Shown piece by piece: positions 55,511 through 64,000 of a stretch of DNA of 64,000 nucleotides. Numbering within the stretch: the first letter of the stretch is position 1; each line of letters begins with the position of its first letter. Under the pieces are notes generated by a model that was not told the origin of the DNA, searched no databases, and worked only from the letters and a program-made list of their open reading frames with translations. The translations under genes and the position numbers were made by a program. The stretch comes from Photobacterium sp. GB-56. Its GTDB lineage: Bacteria; Pseudomonadota; Gammaproteobacteria; Enterobacterales; Vibrionaceae. The stretch covers positions 434,001 through 498,000 of the forward strand of contig NZ_PYNW01000001.1 in assembly GCF_003026105.1 (NCBI RefSeq). The letters run 5' to 3'.

Positions 55511-55530
55511 GTATTACCGATTAGGTTAAC

Positions 55531-56484
55531 TTAGAAGTCGTAACGAATACCCACTTGTAATTCGTTATCTTCACCTTCAATTCGGTTAAATAGGTAACCT
55601 GCATAAGTACGTAGGTTTTTATTGAACTTATAGACGCCATCTAACGCAAAGTAATTTACATTGTCAGTTTTTACGCCGCCGTCTTTAGATTGCTTAAAGT
55701 TGTATGCTGCTTGAGCAATAAATTTACCCATTTTAACAGCCGTTGCTAATTCATAGCCAGTTAGATCGGTATTACCGTTTTTACCACTCGCATAAGTACC
55801 AGCTGCGTAAAAATTATTGAATTCGTAGCTTGCTGCTAAGTTGTATTGGTTAGCATCAACGTCAACACCGTCATGACCACGTACATAACCCGCACCTAAA
55901 GCTAAGCCGAATGGGAAGGCATATTGTGCTGCAATACCATAACTGTCTGAATCTTTTAATGCATTATTGTTTTCAGCAATGTAGTTAGCTGAAACTGTGA
56001 AGTTATTGAATTCACCAGCGTATAAAAAGTTATTTTCACGCTTATCTTTGTTACCATCAACAAGATCAACACCGTCACCACCGAAAGTAGCAAGAATATC
56101 TGTGTAATCTGTCAGCATAACCTGTGCTGAATCTTGCTTACCATAAGAGAAAGCACCTGCCTGAGTATCAAATCCAGCATATACGTAACGACTCTTAACA
56201 GTAGAGTCACTACTATCAGAGATTTCAGCTTCATATTTACCAAAAGCAATAACTTGATCAGAAATCTTTGCTTTACCTTTTAGATTAATACGGGCACGGC
56301 TCTTATCTTTAAAAGCATTACCAGTGCCATCTGCACCTTTATTTGCATCAGATAGGTTAAAACGCGCTTCAGCACGACCACCAATACTAAGTGATTTATC
56401 ATCATCTTGATAAACAGTTGCAGCGTTTACTGTTCCTGCTGTTAATGACGCTAAAATTGCCGATGCCAATGCTACTTTTTTCAT
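55531..56484 (-). CDS. OmpL/OmpU-like general porin
   Basis: Outer-membrane trimeric porin, 317 aa. Cleavable signal peptide MKKVALASAILASLTAGTVNA, beta-barrel strands of alternating polarity, and a terminal Phe (GIRYDF) recognised by the Bam complex. A plug-like loop includes the acidic LATFGGDGVDLVDG. GGGGA lies 7 nt upstream of the ATG. Photobacterium OmpL/OmpH and Vibrio OmpU are the nearest families in memory; these are typically ToxR-controlled. Codons 2-5 (AAAAAAGTAG, 56472-56481) complement the 5' end of sRNA unit D exactly. Confidence 0.88.
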   Translation of the reverse strand: MKKVALASAILASLTAGTVNAATVYQDDDKSLSIGGRAEARFNLSDANKGADGTGNAFKDKSRARINLKGKAKISDQVIAFGKYEAEISDSSDSTVKSRYVYAGFDTQAGAFSYGKQDSAQVMLTDYTDILATFGGDGVDLVDGNKDKRENNFLYAGEFNNFTVSANYIAENNNALKDSDSYGIAAQYAFPFGLALGAGYVRGHDGVDVDANQYNLAASYEFNNFYAAGTYASGKNGNTDLTGYELATAVKMGKFIAQAAYNFKQSKDGGVKTDNVNYFALDGVYKFNKNLRTYAGYLFNRIEGEDNELQVGIRYDF

Positions 56485-57202
56485 TTTCTAATCCCCTAGA
56501 AAGAATGTTATTTGGGCTTCATTGCCTCTTGAATGAGAGCAGATTAGTGCATGAATGTTAAAGTTATGTGTAAGTAAAAAGTTACTTTTATTACATATAT
56601 CAATGAATTGAGTAGGTGTTTTATGTGAACTGCTATGTATTTTGTTAAAGGTAATATTTAGTAAAAGAGAGGGGAGACTCATCACTATTAAATAAGTTAA
56701 CAATATGATCATCATGATGTTGAATATAAGCATTGTTTAATAATGCGATTTATATCGCTTTTAAGCATAAATTGTGATGAAAGTGCCATTTAGTCATCTA
56801 TTTCTAGTTAAATATGATCATTCGTATGACAAATAGATGATGTTTGGCATTGGAAAATTATATGGCGCTTGTTTTGTTGAATTATTTGGAATGAAATTTT
56901 TAATTTTTTATCTTTATTTAATTCAATTAAATCAATATCTTGAGTTTACATAAGGTATTATTATTCCATTATGGAATATAGTTATTCATAAATTCATATT
57001 CTCTAACAAAATTCATTAGATGTTATTATTAAAATTCTTTACAAAATAGAATGTTTTCGCACTTTTTCTCACTTTATTGCCTTTTTCCGTGGTTAACCAT
57101 TGATCTGGATCGCACCATCAATTAGAATTCGCGGCGCATTTAGCATGCATCTATATTTTAAAATTTATCACTTTTGTTGAATTACTCCTGCAGGGGAAAT
57201 AC
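56485..57202. other. Porin-satP divergent region (718 bp)
   Basis: Long, very A+T-rich divergent control region. I see the porin ribosome site (GGGGA) and the satP one (AGGGG, 57191 region) but no convincing ORF, terminator or recognisable operator; ToxR-type sites are too degenerate to call by eye. Confidence 0.4.
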
Positions 57203-57793
57203 ATGTCTACGAAATTAGCGAACCCAGCGCCTTTAGGCTTAATGGGTTTTGGTATGACTACCGTTCTTTTAAACATTCATAATGCTGGGTTTTTTCCATT
57301 GGATTCAATGATCCTAGCTATGGGTATTTTCTATGGTGGTCTAGGTCAAATTCTTGTAGGCATGATGTGCTTTAAGCGTGGTGATACGTTTGGAACAACA
57401 GCGTTTACTTCTTATGGCTTATTTTGGTTAACGCTAGTCGGTCTTATTGCATTACCGAAGATGGGGTTTGCAGCAAGCCCTGCACCGTTCATGGCTTGGT
57501 ACCTAACACTTTGGGGCCTATTTACTGCATTTATGTTTATCGGTTCTTTACGTTACCCTCGTGCTAAACAAGTAGTATTTGGTTCTCTAACTATTTTATT
57601 CTTCTTATTAGCGGCTCGTGATTTTACGGGGAATACGACAATTGGTTTCATCGCGGGTATAGAAGGTATTTTCTGTGGTCTAAGTGCAATTTACTTTGCA
57701 ATGGCTCAGGTATTAAATGCTGAATACGGTCGTACAATCTTACCTGTTGGTGAGCTGAAGACTGAGCAAGTAAGCCTAAAAGCTGCTGCTTAA
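57203..57793 (+). CDS. satP: SatP (YaaH), acetate/succinate uptake transporter
   Basis: Member of the GPR1/FUN34/YaaH family of acetate channels. 196 aa with six membrane helices. The family signature [14 protein letters not shown] is at residues 7-20, [12 protein letters not shown] in helix 2 and a conserved Phe/Asn pattern around [14 protein letters not shown] near the end. AGGGG 6-7 nt upstream. Monocistronic with a strong terminator. Not a fatty-acid gene itself but fits acetate scavenging. Confidence 0.94.
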   Translation: MSTKLANPAPLGLMGFGMTTVLLNIHNAGFFPLDSMILAMGIFYGGLGQILVGMMCFKRGDTFGTTAFTSYGLFWLTLVGLIALPKMGFAASPAPFMAWYLTLWGLFTAFMFIGSLRYPRAKQVVFGSLTILFFLLAARDFTGNTTIGFIAGIEGIFCGLSAIYFAMAQVLNAEYGRTILPVGELKTEQVSLKAAA

Positions 57794-57813
57794 TTTTGCG
57801 AAGTATTGAGACA

Positions 57814-57844
57814 AAAAAACCTCGTTAATTAACGAGGTTTTTTT
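57814..57844. terminator. satP terminator
   Basis: AAAACCTCGTTAA / TTAACGAGGTTTT near-perfect palindrome with a T-run; convergent with araC. Confidence 0.92.
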
Positions 57845-57894
57845 ATATCTGAAATCTATGAAAATAACGTTATCACATGGGAGAAAAATAATAG

Positions 57895-58776
57895 TTAGAT
57901 GCAAGATTCAGTAATTTGAATGTTAGGTTTAAAGGTAAAGTGGCCTTCAGGGCTAACATCATTTTCTTGACGTGATGTTGTTCTAAACTGAGAAGGCGTA
58001 ATGCCATATTTACGTTTAAATGCATCGCAAAAATATGCAGCACTACCAAAACCAGATCGATTACCTATTTGTGAAATAGAATAATTTGAAAAAGTAAGGT
58101 AGTTCAAGGCTAAACCCATTCTAACATCAAGTAATAATTGGCTAAATGAAACCCCTTCTTTTGCCAAATGTCGACGCAGTGTAGATTGCGTTGTAAAGAG
58201 CGCTTTCGCCATATCGTCGACACTCCATTTGCGTTGAGGATCTTGGGTAATCAAACGCGCAATAGTTCGCTCTTTAGGCTCATCATAGTTGAAGCGGTAA
58301 ACGTTGAATACATCAATACCTGCTTCATTTAATGCCATTAAAATAAAGACTAAACACTGGCTTAGCAGCGTTTTTTCCATGGAAGAGCCACATATCGAAG
58401 GCAGTAATTTATTAAATAGAACGAAGTTTTGATCCACAATTGCAGGGGTTGGAATCGTGTAGACAGGAGAACAACTTGCCGTTGGGAAAGTGGGTTGTTT
58501 TAACGCACTGATATATTTGAATGCTTCAGTGATAGATTCTTCATCGATCATCAACAATTGTAATTCAATATTTTCTTGGCTATTAAGTTGATTAATAGAA
58601 CAAGAGATATGACTGAACTTAGGAACGACAAAAGTACTATTATTTTTTAATTCAATAGCATGACCGTTGATGTGAACATCACCTTGAACATTTGATAATT
58701 TTACAATTAAGTGGTGGTCGACATAAAACTCTTTTAGAACTACGTGGCTCTGAGAGAGGATACGCTTATATTTCAT
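57895..58776 (-). CDS. AraC-family transcriptional regulator
   Basis: 293 aa. The C-terminal ~100 residues form the double helix-turn-helix (WSVDDMAKALFTTQSTLRRHLAKEGVSF, then ISQIGNRSGFGSAAYFCDAFKRKYGITPSQFR). The N-terminal half is a cupin-like ligand region without a recognised ligand, similar in layout to GadX/AppY-type regulators. Target unknown; satP is the convergent neighbour. A structured RNA candidate begins 60 bp from its start on the opposite strand. Confidence 0.88.
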   Translation of the reverse strand: MKYKRILSQSHVVLKEFYVDHHLIVKLSNVQGDVHINGHAIELKNNSTFVVPKFSHISCSINQLNSQENIELQLLMIDEESITEAFKYISALKQPTFPTASCSPVYTIPTPAIVDQNFVLFNKLLPSICGSSMEKTLLSQCLVFILMALNEAGIDVFNVYRFNYDEPKERTIARLITQDPQRKWSVDDMAKALFTTQSTLRRHLAKEGVSFSQLLLDVRMGLALNYLTFSNYSISQIGNRSGFGSAAYFCDAFKRKYGITPSQFRTTSRQENDVSPEGHFTFKPNIQITESCI

Positions 58777-58823
58777 ACCAGTACTGCTTCTCTAAAAGTG
58801 GAAATAAATCCTTCATTACACAC

Positions 58824-58829
58824 CATAAT
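58824..58829 (+). promoter_or_regulatory. Candidate -10 for the structured RNA
   Basis: CATAAT followed by the G+C-rich TTAGGCGGCCG; places a start near 58836, right at the base of the first helix. No good -35. Confidence 0.35.
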
Positions 58830-58835
58830 TAGGCG

Positions 58836-58948
58836 GCCGTCCTATATGTACCGGTATTCTATGTTGGAATATGCTGATACCAAGGTACATGCGTGTGAGT
58901 ATAGGACTAAAAGAAACGGTTGAATAGATGAAATCTACTCAACTTTTG
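58836..58948 (+). ncRNA. Novel structured RNA candidate between araC and sdaA
   Basis: Nested inverted repeats on one stretch: GTCCTATA (58839-58846) with TATAGGAC (58900-58907); TGTACC (58847-58852) with GGTACA (58884-58889); GGTAT (58853-58857) with ATACC (58877-58881). Eleven bases later comes a terminator hairpin GTTGAATAGAT-GAA-ATCTACTCAAC (58919-58943, one mismatch) with TTTTGTTATT. The order of promoter-like -10, folded body and terminator is that of an sRNA of ~110 nt on the plus strand. No match to tRNA, SRP, 6S, Spot 42, Qrr or RybB that I can recognise, and no ORF. A DNA-level operator for araC remains possible. Confidence 0.55.
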
Positions 58949-59084
58949 TTATTGATCATATTGAGTATGTTTATCTATATAAAATGGATACATCTTGATA
59001 TGTGGATCTAAGTAATTTAGGTCTTATGCTCTATATACGGGATATTATGCTATTTATCACGCTACTGTTATAGATGAAAGGCAT

Positions 59085-59112
59085 AAAAAAAGCTGCTTTG
59101 AAAGCAGCTTTT
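59085..59112 (-). terminator. sdaA terminator
   Basis: AAGCTGCTTT / AAAGCAGCTT hairpin followed on the minus strand by a T-run, 23 bp after the sdaA stop. Confidence 0.88.
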
Positions 59113-59134
59113 CTAACAAGTTTACGCTTAAAGA

Positions 59135-60496
59135 TTAGCAAATAACCTTAATCGCTAGACCACCTTGAGATGTCTCACGGTATTTAGCATTCATGTCTTT
59201 ACCTGTTTCAAGCATTGTCTCAATGACTTTATCAAGTGAAACACGGGGATCAGATGAGCGGCGAAGTGCCATACGTGTAGCATTAATTGCTTTAACTGCT
59301 GCAATGCCGTTACGCTCGATACATGGAACCTGAACTTGGCCAGCAACAGGATCACACGTTAGACCAAGGTTATGTTCCATTGCAATTTCTGCAGCCATAC
59401 ATACTTGTTCAGGGCTACCCCCCATAAGTTCTGCAAGACCAGCAGCAGCCATAGAACATGCCACGCCAACTTCGCCCTGACAGCCTACTTCAGCGCCAGA
59501 GATAGAAGCATTACGCTTGTAAAGACCACCAACAGCACCAGAAGCTGCAAAGTAGCGGGTGTATTCTTTAGGGCCAACTGACTGAACAAACTTATCGTAG
59601 TAAGCAAGTACTGCTGGAATAATGCCACATGCGCCGTTTGTCGGTGCGGTTACAACACGACCACCTGCTGCATTTTCTTCGTTTACAGCAAAAGCAAACA
59701 TGTTAACCCAGTCAACAACCGTCATTGGATCGTTGCTTAGCTTTTCAGATGTTATTAGCTGTTGACGAAGTGCTGCTGCACGACGAGGAACACGTAGAGG
59801 ACCCGGTAGGATACCTTCTTCGTTCATACCACGTTCCATACAATCACGCATTGTTTTCCAGATGTTAGCAAAGTAATTACTAATCTCATCTTCAGCGTTC
59901 ATTGCACGTTCGTTAGCCATAACTAAAGAGCTGATTGATAAACCGTGCTCTTTACATTGTTCAACAAGTTCAGAGGCATAGTTGAAAGGGTAAGGGATAA
60001 CAACACTTGATTCTTGCGTTTTACCAAAGTTTTCTTCATCAACAATAAAACCACCACCGATAGAGTAGTAAGTCTTAGAGAAAACGTTCTCATCACCAAT
60101 CCAAGCATGAATAGACATGCCGTTTTCGTGCAGTGAAAGGTTAGTCGTATGGAAATTCATACCACCATCACGTGGGAAATCTACTGTGTGGCAATGCATA
60201 CCAACAGGTAGACGTTCGGTTTCTTCAACACGGGCAATAAAGCTTGGAATACTATCGATATCAACATGTTCAGGGCTGTTACCAGCAAGACCCATAATGA
60301 TTGCAATATCAGTATGGTGTCCTTTACCTGTAAGAGAAAGAGAGCCGTATACGTCAACGGTAATTTTAGTTATGTCACGTAATTTACCCATGGCACGTAA
60401 ATCATCGATGAACTCTTTACCTGCTTTCATTGGGCCAACAGTATGTGAGCTGGAAGGGCCCACACCGATTTTGTAAATATCAAAAACACTGATCAT
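59135..60496 (-). CDS. sdaA: SdaA, L-serine ammonia-lyase (iron-sulfur)
   Basis: Deaminates L-serine to pyruvate and ammonia using an oxygen-sensitive [4Fe-4S] cluster, not PLP. 453 aa, single-chain form. N-terminal [25 protein letters not shown]. Cluster cysteines are in the C-terminal half: [21 protein letters not shown] and [19 protein letters not shown]. Downstream of the serine permease gene sdaC on the same strand, with a terminator between them; nudL and pabB lie further on, the E. coli neighbourhood. Confidence 0.96.
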   Translation of the reverse strand: MISVFDIYKIGVGPSSSHTVGPMKAGKEFIDDLRAMGKLRDITKITVDVYGSLSLTGKGHHTDIAIIMGLAGNSPEHVDIDSIPSFIARVEETERLPVGMHCHTVDFPRDGGMNFHTTNLSLHENGMSIHAWIGDENVFSKTYYSIGGGFIVDEENFGKTQESSVVIPYPFNYASELVEQCKEHGLSISSLVMANERAMNAEDEISNYFANIWKTMRDCMERGMNEEGILPGPLRVPRRAAALRQQLITSEKLSNDPMTVVDWVNMFAFAVNEENAAGGRVVTAPTNGACGIIPAVLAYYDKFVQSVGPKEYTRYFAASGAVGGLYKRNASISGAEVGCQGEVGVACSMAAAGLAELMGGSPEQVCMAAEIAMEHNLGLTCDPVAGQVQVPCIERNGIAAVKAINATRMALRRSSDPRVSLDKVIETMLETGKDMNAKYRETSQGGLAIKVIC

Positions 60497-60586
60497 GTTT
60501 ATTACCTCAGTCGGGGGAAGCGATTCTTGCCTCCGGCCAAGACTGTATGCGTTTTATGACTCGCCCCTTCCTTGGCGAGCGTACTT

Positions 60587-60622
60587 AAAAAACAAGAGCA
60601 GGGCGCTTAGCATCCTGCTCTT
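60587..60622 (-). terminator. Terminator/attenuator between sdaC and sdaA
   Basis: Minus strand AAGAGCAGG / CCTGCTCTT with an 11-nt loop followed by GTTTTTT. Two more hairpins (CTCGCC/GGCGAG at 60560-60579, and GGAGGC/GCTTCC nearer sdaA) follow before the sdaA start, so read-through could be regulated. Confidence 0.75.
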
Positions 60623-60733
60623 AATTATCGTATAGATTGCGTTTATTGTACCAGAACGCTATACCTTTTCTTGCACTTTATGCTTCAAAAAAGAAGTATT
60701 TTTGTGTTTGTATCGCGCCTGGTTCAAGTGCTA

Positions 60734-61987
60734 TTAAAAAGCGCCGTAAATTACTGAAGTAATCGCAGCCACACCACACAGAGCAGTGAAAATACGTGCA
60801 GCAACAGAGGTTTTGTATTTCGCCATTGCTGGTACTTTCTGCATCGCAACAACTGGCATTAGGAACAGAATTGCTGCAATCATTGGTGCGCCCATTGTTT
60901 CAATCATACCAAGGATGCTTGGGTTGATGATTGCTACAATCCATGTTGTCACAACAATAAATGCTAGAGATAGTTTTTCAATTTTACCAACCGGCATTTT
61001 GCTACGAGATTTCGTTAGGCCAACAAGACCTTCATGTGCACCTAGGAAGTGACCGAAGTAGCTTGAAGTAATAGCAGCAAATGCAACCAGTGGACCTAAG
61101 TAAGAAATTGCTGGTGAATCTTTAATGTTTGCTAGGTAAGAAAGAACAGAGATATTTTGTTCTTTTGCCATGTTCAACTGCTCTGGTGTCATAGACAGTA
61201 CAACAGAGAATACAAAGAACATGACAAAGCCCATTAGCATCATTGCTGCGCCGCCAGTGATCATGTCAGTTTTCTTTACTGCATCGTCACCGTATACATG
61301 ACGTTGTTCTTTTGCAAACTGGCTGATAATTGGGCTGTGGTTGAAAGAGAACACGATGATTGGAATTGCTAGCCAAATAACAGTAGGCATTGATGACCAA
61401 TCAGGTGCCACAGACACCATTGACATGTTCCAATCAGGAATTAGGTAAATAGACAGAGCAAGCAGAATGATAACCAGAGGGTAAACCATTGCTGATGTTG
61501 CCTTAAGCATTAGTTCTTTACCAAATACAACGCCAGCAGTCATTAGCGAGATAAGGACGCCTGATAGAAGCCAACGAGGAACAGAATCCATACCTAGTTG
61601 GTTAACCATGAATGAGTCAACAGTGTTGGTAATACCTACACCATAGATAAGAACGATAGGGTAGATAGCAAAGAAATAAGCGAATGTAATAAGGTTGGCA
61701 CCTGTTTTACCGTAGTGTTCTTCAACGGTATCAGTAATGTCAGCATTTGGGTTTTTAGCTGAAAGAACAAAACGTGCTAAGCCTTTGTGTGCAAGCCAAG
61801 TCATTGGTGCTGCAATCAGTGCTAAAATAACTAACGGCCAGAAACCGCCCGCACCTGCTTTAATTGGAAGGAATAGAACACCTGCACCTACAGCTGTGCC
61901 GAATAGAGACAATGCCCATGTGAAATCTTTGTATGTCCAACGTGATTTTGCTACATCAGTTTGTACTGCGGTCGATGTGTTTTGCAT
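60734..61987 (-). CDS. sdaC: SdaC, serine:H+ symporter
   Basis: HAAAP-family inner-membrane permease for serine. 417 aa with about eleven helices. N-terminal LFGTAVGAGVLFLPIKAGAGG is the family signature; IIVFSFNHSPIISQFAKEQR and AAITSSYFGHFLGAHEGL are further SdaC/TdcC landmarks. It provides substrate for SdaA downstream. A perfect 11-bp inverted repeat lies ~110 bp upstream. Confidence 0.95.
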   Translation of the reverse strand: MQNTSTAVQTDVAKSRWTYKDFTWALSLFGTAVGAGVLFLPIKAGAGGFWPLVILALIAAPMTWLAHKGLARFVLSAKNPNADITDTVEEHYGKTGANLITFAYFFAIYPIVLIYGVGITNTVDSFMVNQLGMDSVPRWLLSGVLISLMTAGVVFGKELMLKATSAMVYPLVIILLALSIYLIPDWNMSMVSVAPDWSSMPTVIWLAIPIIVFSFNHSPIISQFAKEQRHVYGDDAVKKTDMITGGAAMMLMGFVMFFVFSVVLSMTPEQLNMAKEQNISVLSYLANIKDSPAISYLGPLVAFAAITSSYFGHFLGAHEGLVGLTKSRSKMPVGKIEKLSLAFIVVTTWIVAIINPSILGMIETMGAPMIAAILFLMPVVAMQKVPAMAKYKTSVAARIFTALCGVAAITSVIYGAF

Positions 61988-62096
61988 TTTTTGTCATCCA
62001 AAAAAAAGGAACGGAACGGAACGTTGTTTTAGGAACACGTGCATTCTCGTTATTTATGGCGGGATTACAATGATAAAGATCGCGTTATGTAAGCTG

Positions 62097-62121
62097 TCTT
62101 TATTTGTTGTACAAATAAAGA
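62097..62121. promoter_or_regulatory. 11-bp inverted repeat upstream of sdaC
   Basis: TCTTTATTTGT-TGT-ACAAATAAAGA, perfect arms. No T-run follows on either strand, so an operator is more likely than a terminator. Regulator unknown. Confidence 0.5.
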
Positions 62122-62174
62122 AGACTTAGCTCACAGTTTTAAATTTGGTAGAAGCTAAAAAAACAGCTAATAGC

Positions 62175-62783
62175 CTATAAATCATCATGCCAAATTTGAT
62201 CTGAAAGTAGTTTTATCATTTGAGCGGTTGCTCCCCATATAGAATAATTCTTAAACGGGATGTTATATACATTGTGATTATTGCCATTAAGTAGGAATTT
62301 ATATTGGCGAATATTGTTTGGGTTAAGCAAATGGTTCAGAGGCGCTTCAAAAATGCAATCGACTTCATCGGGATCTGCGATAGGGATGTAATCTGGATCT
62401 ATTGTGGCGATAAAAGGCGTGACCATATACCCGCTCATGGTCGGTAAGGTAGAAAGACAACCGTGTACATCATTGCGAGAACAAGTAATATTCGTTTCTT
62501 CAAATGTTTCACGAATAGCGGTTGCGATTAAATCCTCATCTGTCGGTTCAAATCGTCCACCAGGGAAAGCAATTTGTCCTGGGTGGTGTTTAAGGTGTTT
62601 TGCCCTTCGCGTTAATACGACATTAAAGCCATTTTCGCGATAAACGAGAGGGATCAAAACAGCAGCTTGTTTAAATAGGGATGCGTCTTCCCAGTGCTGT
62701 CGAATTCGATCTTGATGGTTTTGATCATATTGAAGACTTGGTGCAAGAAGAAATCGACTTAAAATTTGCTGCTGTCCAACCAT
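62175..62783 (-). CDS. nudL: NudL (YeaB), Nudix CoA pyrophosphatase family
   Basis: 202-aa Nudix hydrolase of the CoA-diphosphatase type. UPF0035 signature LTRRAKHLKHHPGQIAFPGGR precedes the Nudix box (G-x5-E-x7-RETFEET; ATAIRETFEETNI). Probable role is CoA or nucleotide-diphosphate housecleaning. It lies between pabB and sdaC as in E. coli (pabB-nudL-sdaA), 81 bp after pabB. Confidence 0.92.
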   Translation of the reverse strand: MVGQQQILSRFLLAPSLQYDQNHQDRIRQHWEDASLFKQAAVLIPLVYRENGFNVVLTRRAKHLKHHPGQIAFPGGRFEPTDEDLIATAIRETFEETNITCSRNDVHGCLSTLPTMSGYMVTPFIATIDPDYIPIADPDEVDCIFEAPLNHLLNPNNIRQYKFLLNGNNHNVYNIPFKNYSIWGATAQMIKLLSDQIWHDDL

Positions 62784-62864
62784 AAAACCTCGTTAGTCAA
62801 ATGAAAGTGCTTTCATCTTAAATACTTTTTATTTTAAATATCATTATGATGTATTTATCTGTAC

Positions 62865-64000
62865 CTATTGTAAGGTTGGCAGAATCTTACTCAATTTGTC
62901 GAGTGTTTCTTGATATTCGCTATCTGGATCACTATCAGCAACAATCCCGCCTCCAGCCCACGCATGAATTTTTTGTTCATTAGCCACCAATGTACGAATC
63001 GTAATACTGGTATCCATTGTGCCACAACGGCTGATATAACCGATGCTGCCACAATAAATACTGCGGCGGTGCGGTTCTAACTCTTCAATAATTTCCATGG
63101 CTCGTACTTTCGGAGCACCTGTTATTGAACCACCGGGGAAACATGCTTTTAATAGATCTGTCGCATTGTGATCTGCTGGTAATTCGCCTGAGACGGTACT
63201 CACTAAGTGATGTACGGCAGGAAAACTTTCTATTTTAAAAAGATGCGGTACTCGTACGGTACCGGGTGTGGCAACGCGACCAATATCGTTACGCAGTAAA
63301 TCGACAATCATTAAGTTTTCTGCACGATCTTTTTCAGCATTTTGAAGAGCGAAAGCATTGGCATTGTCTTGAGCGGTATTTTTGCTACGTGGTCGAGTCC
63401 CTTTAATCGGTTTAGTTTCAATCAGTCCATCACGAAGTTGTAAAAAACGCTCTGGAGATACCGATAAAATCGCACCTTGTTTTAAACGAATAAAACCAGA
63501 GAATGGCGCTCCGTTTTCTGTTTCAAGAGTTAGATATGCTTGCCATTCATCGCCGGTATAATTGGCAGAAAAACGTTGCGCCAAGTTGATTTGATAACAA
63601 TCGCCAGACAATAGATAATCTTGGATTTTGTTAAATTTGTTACAGTAATCCTCTTTAGTCATATTGGATGACCAATCAGATGTTAAAGAAAAGCTATCAA
63701 CAAGGTTTAAATCTGTTGCGGGTTGTTGTTGTGAGAATGTCGTAAGCTGCTGTTCAAGCCATGTTTGACGCTTAGTCTCTTTTGGCTCTACTAGCGTTAC
63801 CGTTTGTTCTTGATGATCCACAATTAAAGCCCAGTCATAGATCCCTAATGCTAAATCAGGTAGCGGAATGTCATGTTCAGCAATTGTTGAGATATTTTCA
63901 ACCTGACGACCTAAATCGTAACTAAAGTAGCCTAATGCTCCACCAATAAATGGCAGTGTCATCATTGGGCTAACTGCAGGTAATAACTGCGCTTGTAATG
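62865..64000 (-). CDS. pabB: PabB, aminodeoxychorismate synthase component I (partial)
   Basis: Makes 4-amino-4-deoxychorismate from chorismate with PabA-supplied ammonia, for folate. The frame is open through the right edge, so the N-terminus is missing; 378 codons plus the stop are present. Conserved chorismate-binding motifs: ETKPIKGTRPRSKN (catalytic-type Lys), LMIVDLLRNDIGRV, and FPGGSITGAPKVRAMEIIEELE; ends near AGGGIVADSDPDSEYQET. LPFIGGALGYFSYDLG is the N-terminal-domain end. An apparent start at 63965 is internal. Confidence 0.96.
   Translation of the reverse strand, partial: LQAQLLPAVSPMMTLPFIGGALGYFSYDLGRQVENISTIAEHDIPLPDLALGIYDWALIVDHQEQTVTLVEPKETKRQTWLEQQLTTFSQQQPATDLNLVDSFSLTSDWSSNMTKEDYCNKFNKIQDYLLSGDCYQINLAQRFSANYTGDEWQAYLTLETENGAPFSGFIRLKQGAILSVSPERFLQLRDGLIETKPIKGTRPRSKNTAQDNANAFALQNAEKDRAENLMIVDLLRNDIGRVATPGTVRVPHLFKIESFPAVHHLVSTVSGELPADHNATDLLKACFPGGSITGAPKVRAMEIIEELEPHRRSIYCGSIGYISRCGTMDTSITIRTLVANEQKIHAWAGGGIVADSDPDSEYQETLDKLSKILPTLQ

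Noticed and set aside
56488..56733. 81-codon hydrophobic minus-strand ORF in the porin leader
   Set aside because: Overlaps the presumed porin promoter and 5' UTR, no ribosome site, composition explained by A+T-richness.
58839..58907. tRNA-like reading of the 8-bp outer stem
   Set aside because: Closing stem resembles an acceptor arm, but there is no T-loop GTTCGA, anticodon arm or CCA.
60497..60733. Riboswitch in the sdaC-sdaA gap
   Set aside because: Several hairpins but no match to the glycine riboswitch core or any other class I know.

Overview
The window looks like a chromosomal segment of a Vibrionaceae bacterium, most likely Photobacterium. The evidence is moderate A+T content, E. 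coli/Vibrio-type gene order (cmk-rpsA-ihfB-lapA-lapB-pyrF, sapABCDF-psp-ycjXF-tyrR, pykA-hexR, psrA-fadE-fabV, grxA-ybjL, pabB-nudL-sdaA), a FabV-type enoyl reductase, an OmpL/OmpU-like porin, and an EIIC-EAL fusion. I see no prophage, insertion sequence, CRISPR array, tRNA or rRNA.

Layout. 1-8 kb: nrdB (cut by the left edge), nrdA, ubiG, a putative 47-aa membrane peptide and gyrA. 8-15 kb: serC, an EIIC-EAL fusion, lipocalin blc, a two-component system divergent from a DUF5666 lipoprotein, and a Nudix hydrolase. 15-22 kb: aroA, cmk, rpsA with a structured leader, ihfB, lapAB, and pyrF behind a PurR box. 22-33 kb: sapABCDF, pspF divergent from a sigma54-driven pspABC, and ycjXF. 33-39 kb: a lipoprotein, a DUF1800 gene broken by an in-frame stop, its DUF1501 partner, tyrR (Walker B Asp replaced by Tyr), ogt and rimJ. 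39-43 kb: pykA, hexR and a YeeZ-like epimerase. 43-46 kb: an OFA-family transporter surrounded by four minus-strand sRNA candidates. 46-53 kb: psrA, fadE, fabV, a 41-aa zinc-ribbon ORF and phoPQ. 53-64 kb: ybjL, grxA, a porin, satP, an AraC regulator beside a structured RNA candidate, sdaA, sdaC, nudL and pabB (cut by the right edge).

The most interesting element is the sRNA set at 43.27-45.88 kb. Four minus-strand units each have a sigmaE-type promoter (GGAACTT-like box, exactly 15 bp, GTCTkA-like box). Each also carries a CCACTRC core, which is the seed of enterobacterial RybB and Vibrio MicV/VrrA, and a Rho-independent terminator. As I recall, V. cholerae vrrA sits next to the same psrA-fadE-fabV block, so this looks like an expanded VrrA/MicV locus. 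The 5' end of the short member can form 10 contiguous base pairs with codons 2-5 of the porin at 56.48 kb, which suggests an envelope-stress circuit contained in the window. A second, unrelated RNA candidate (nested helices plus a terminator, 58.84-58.95 kb) lies between araC and sdaA.
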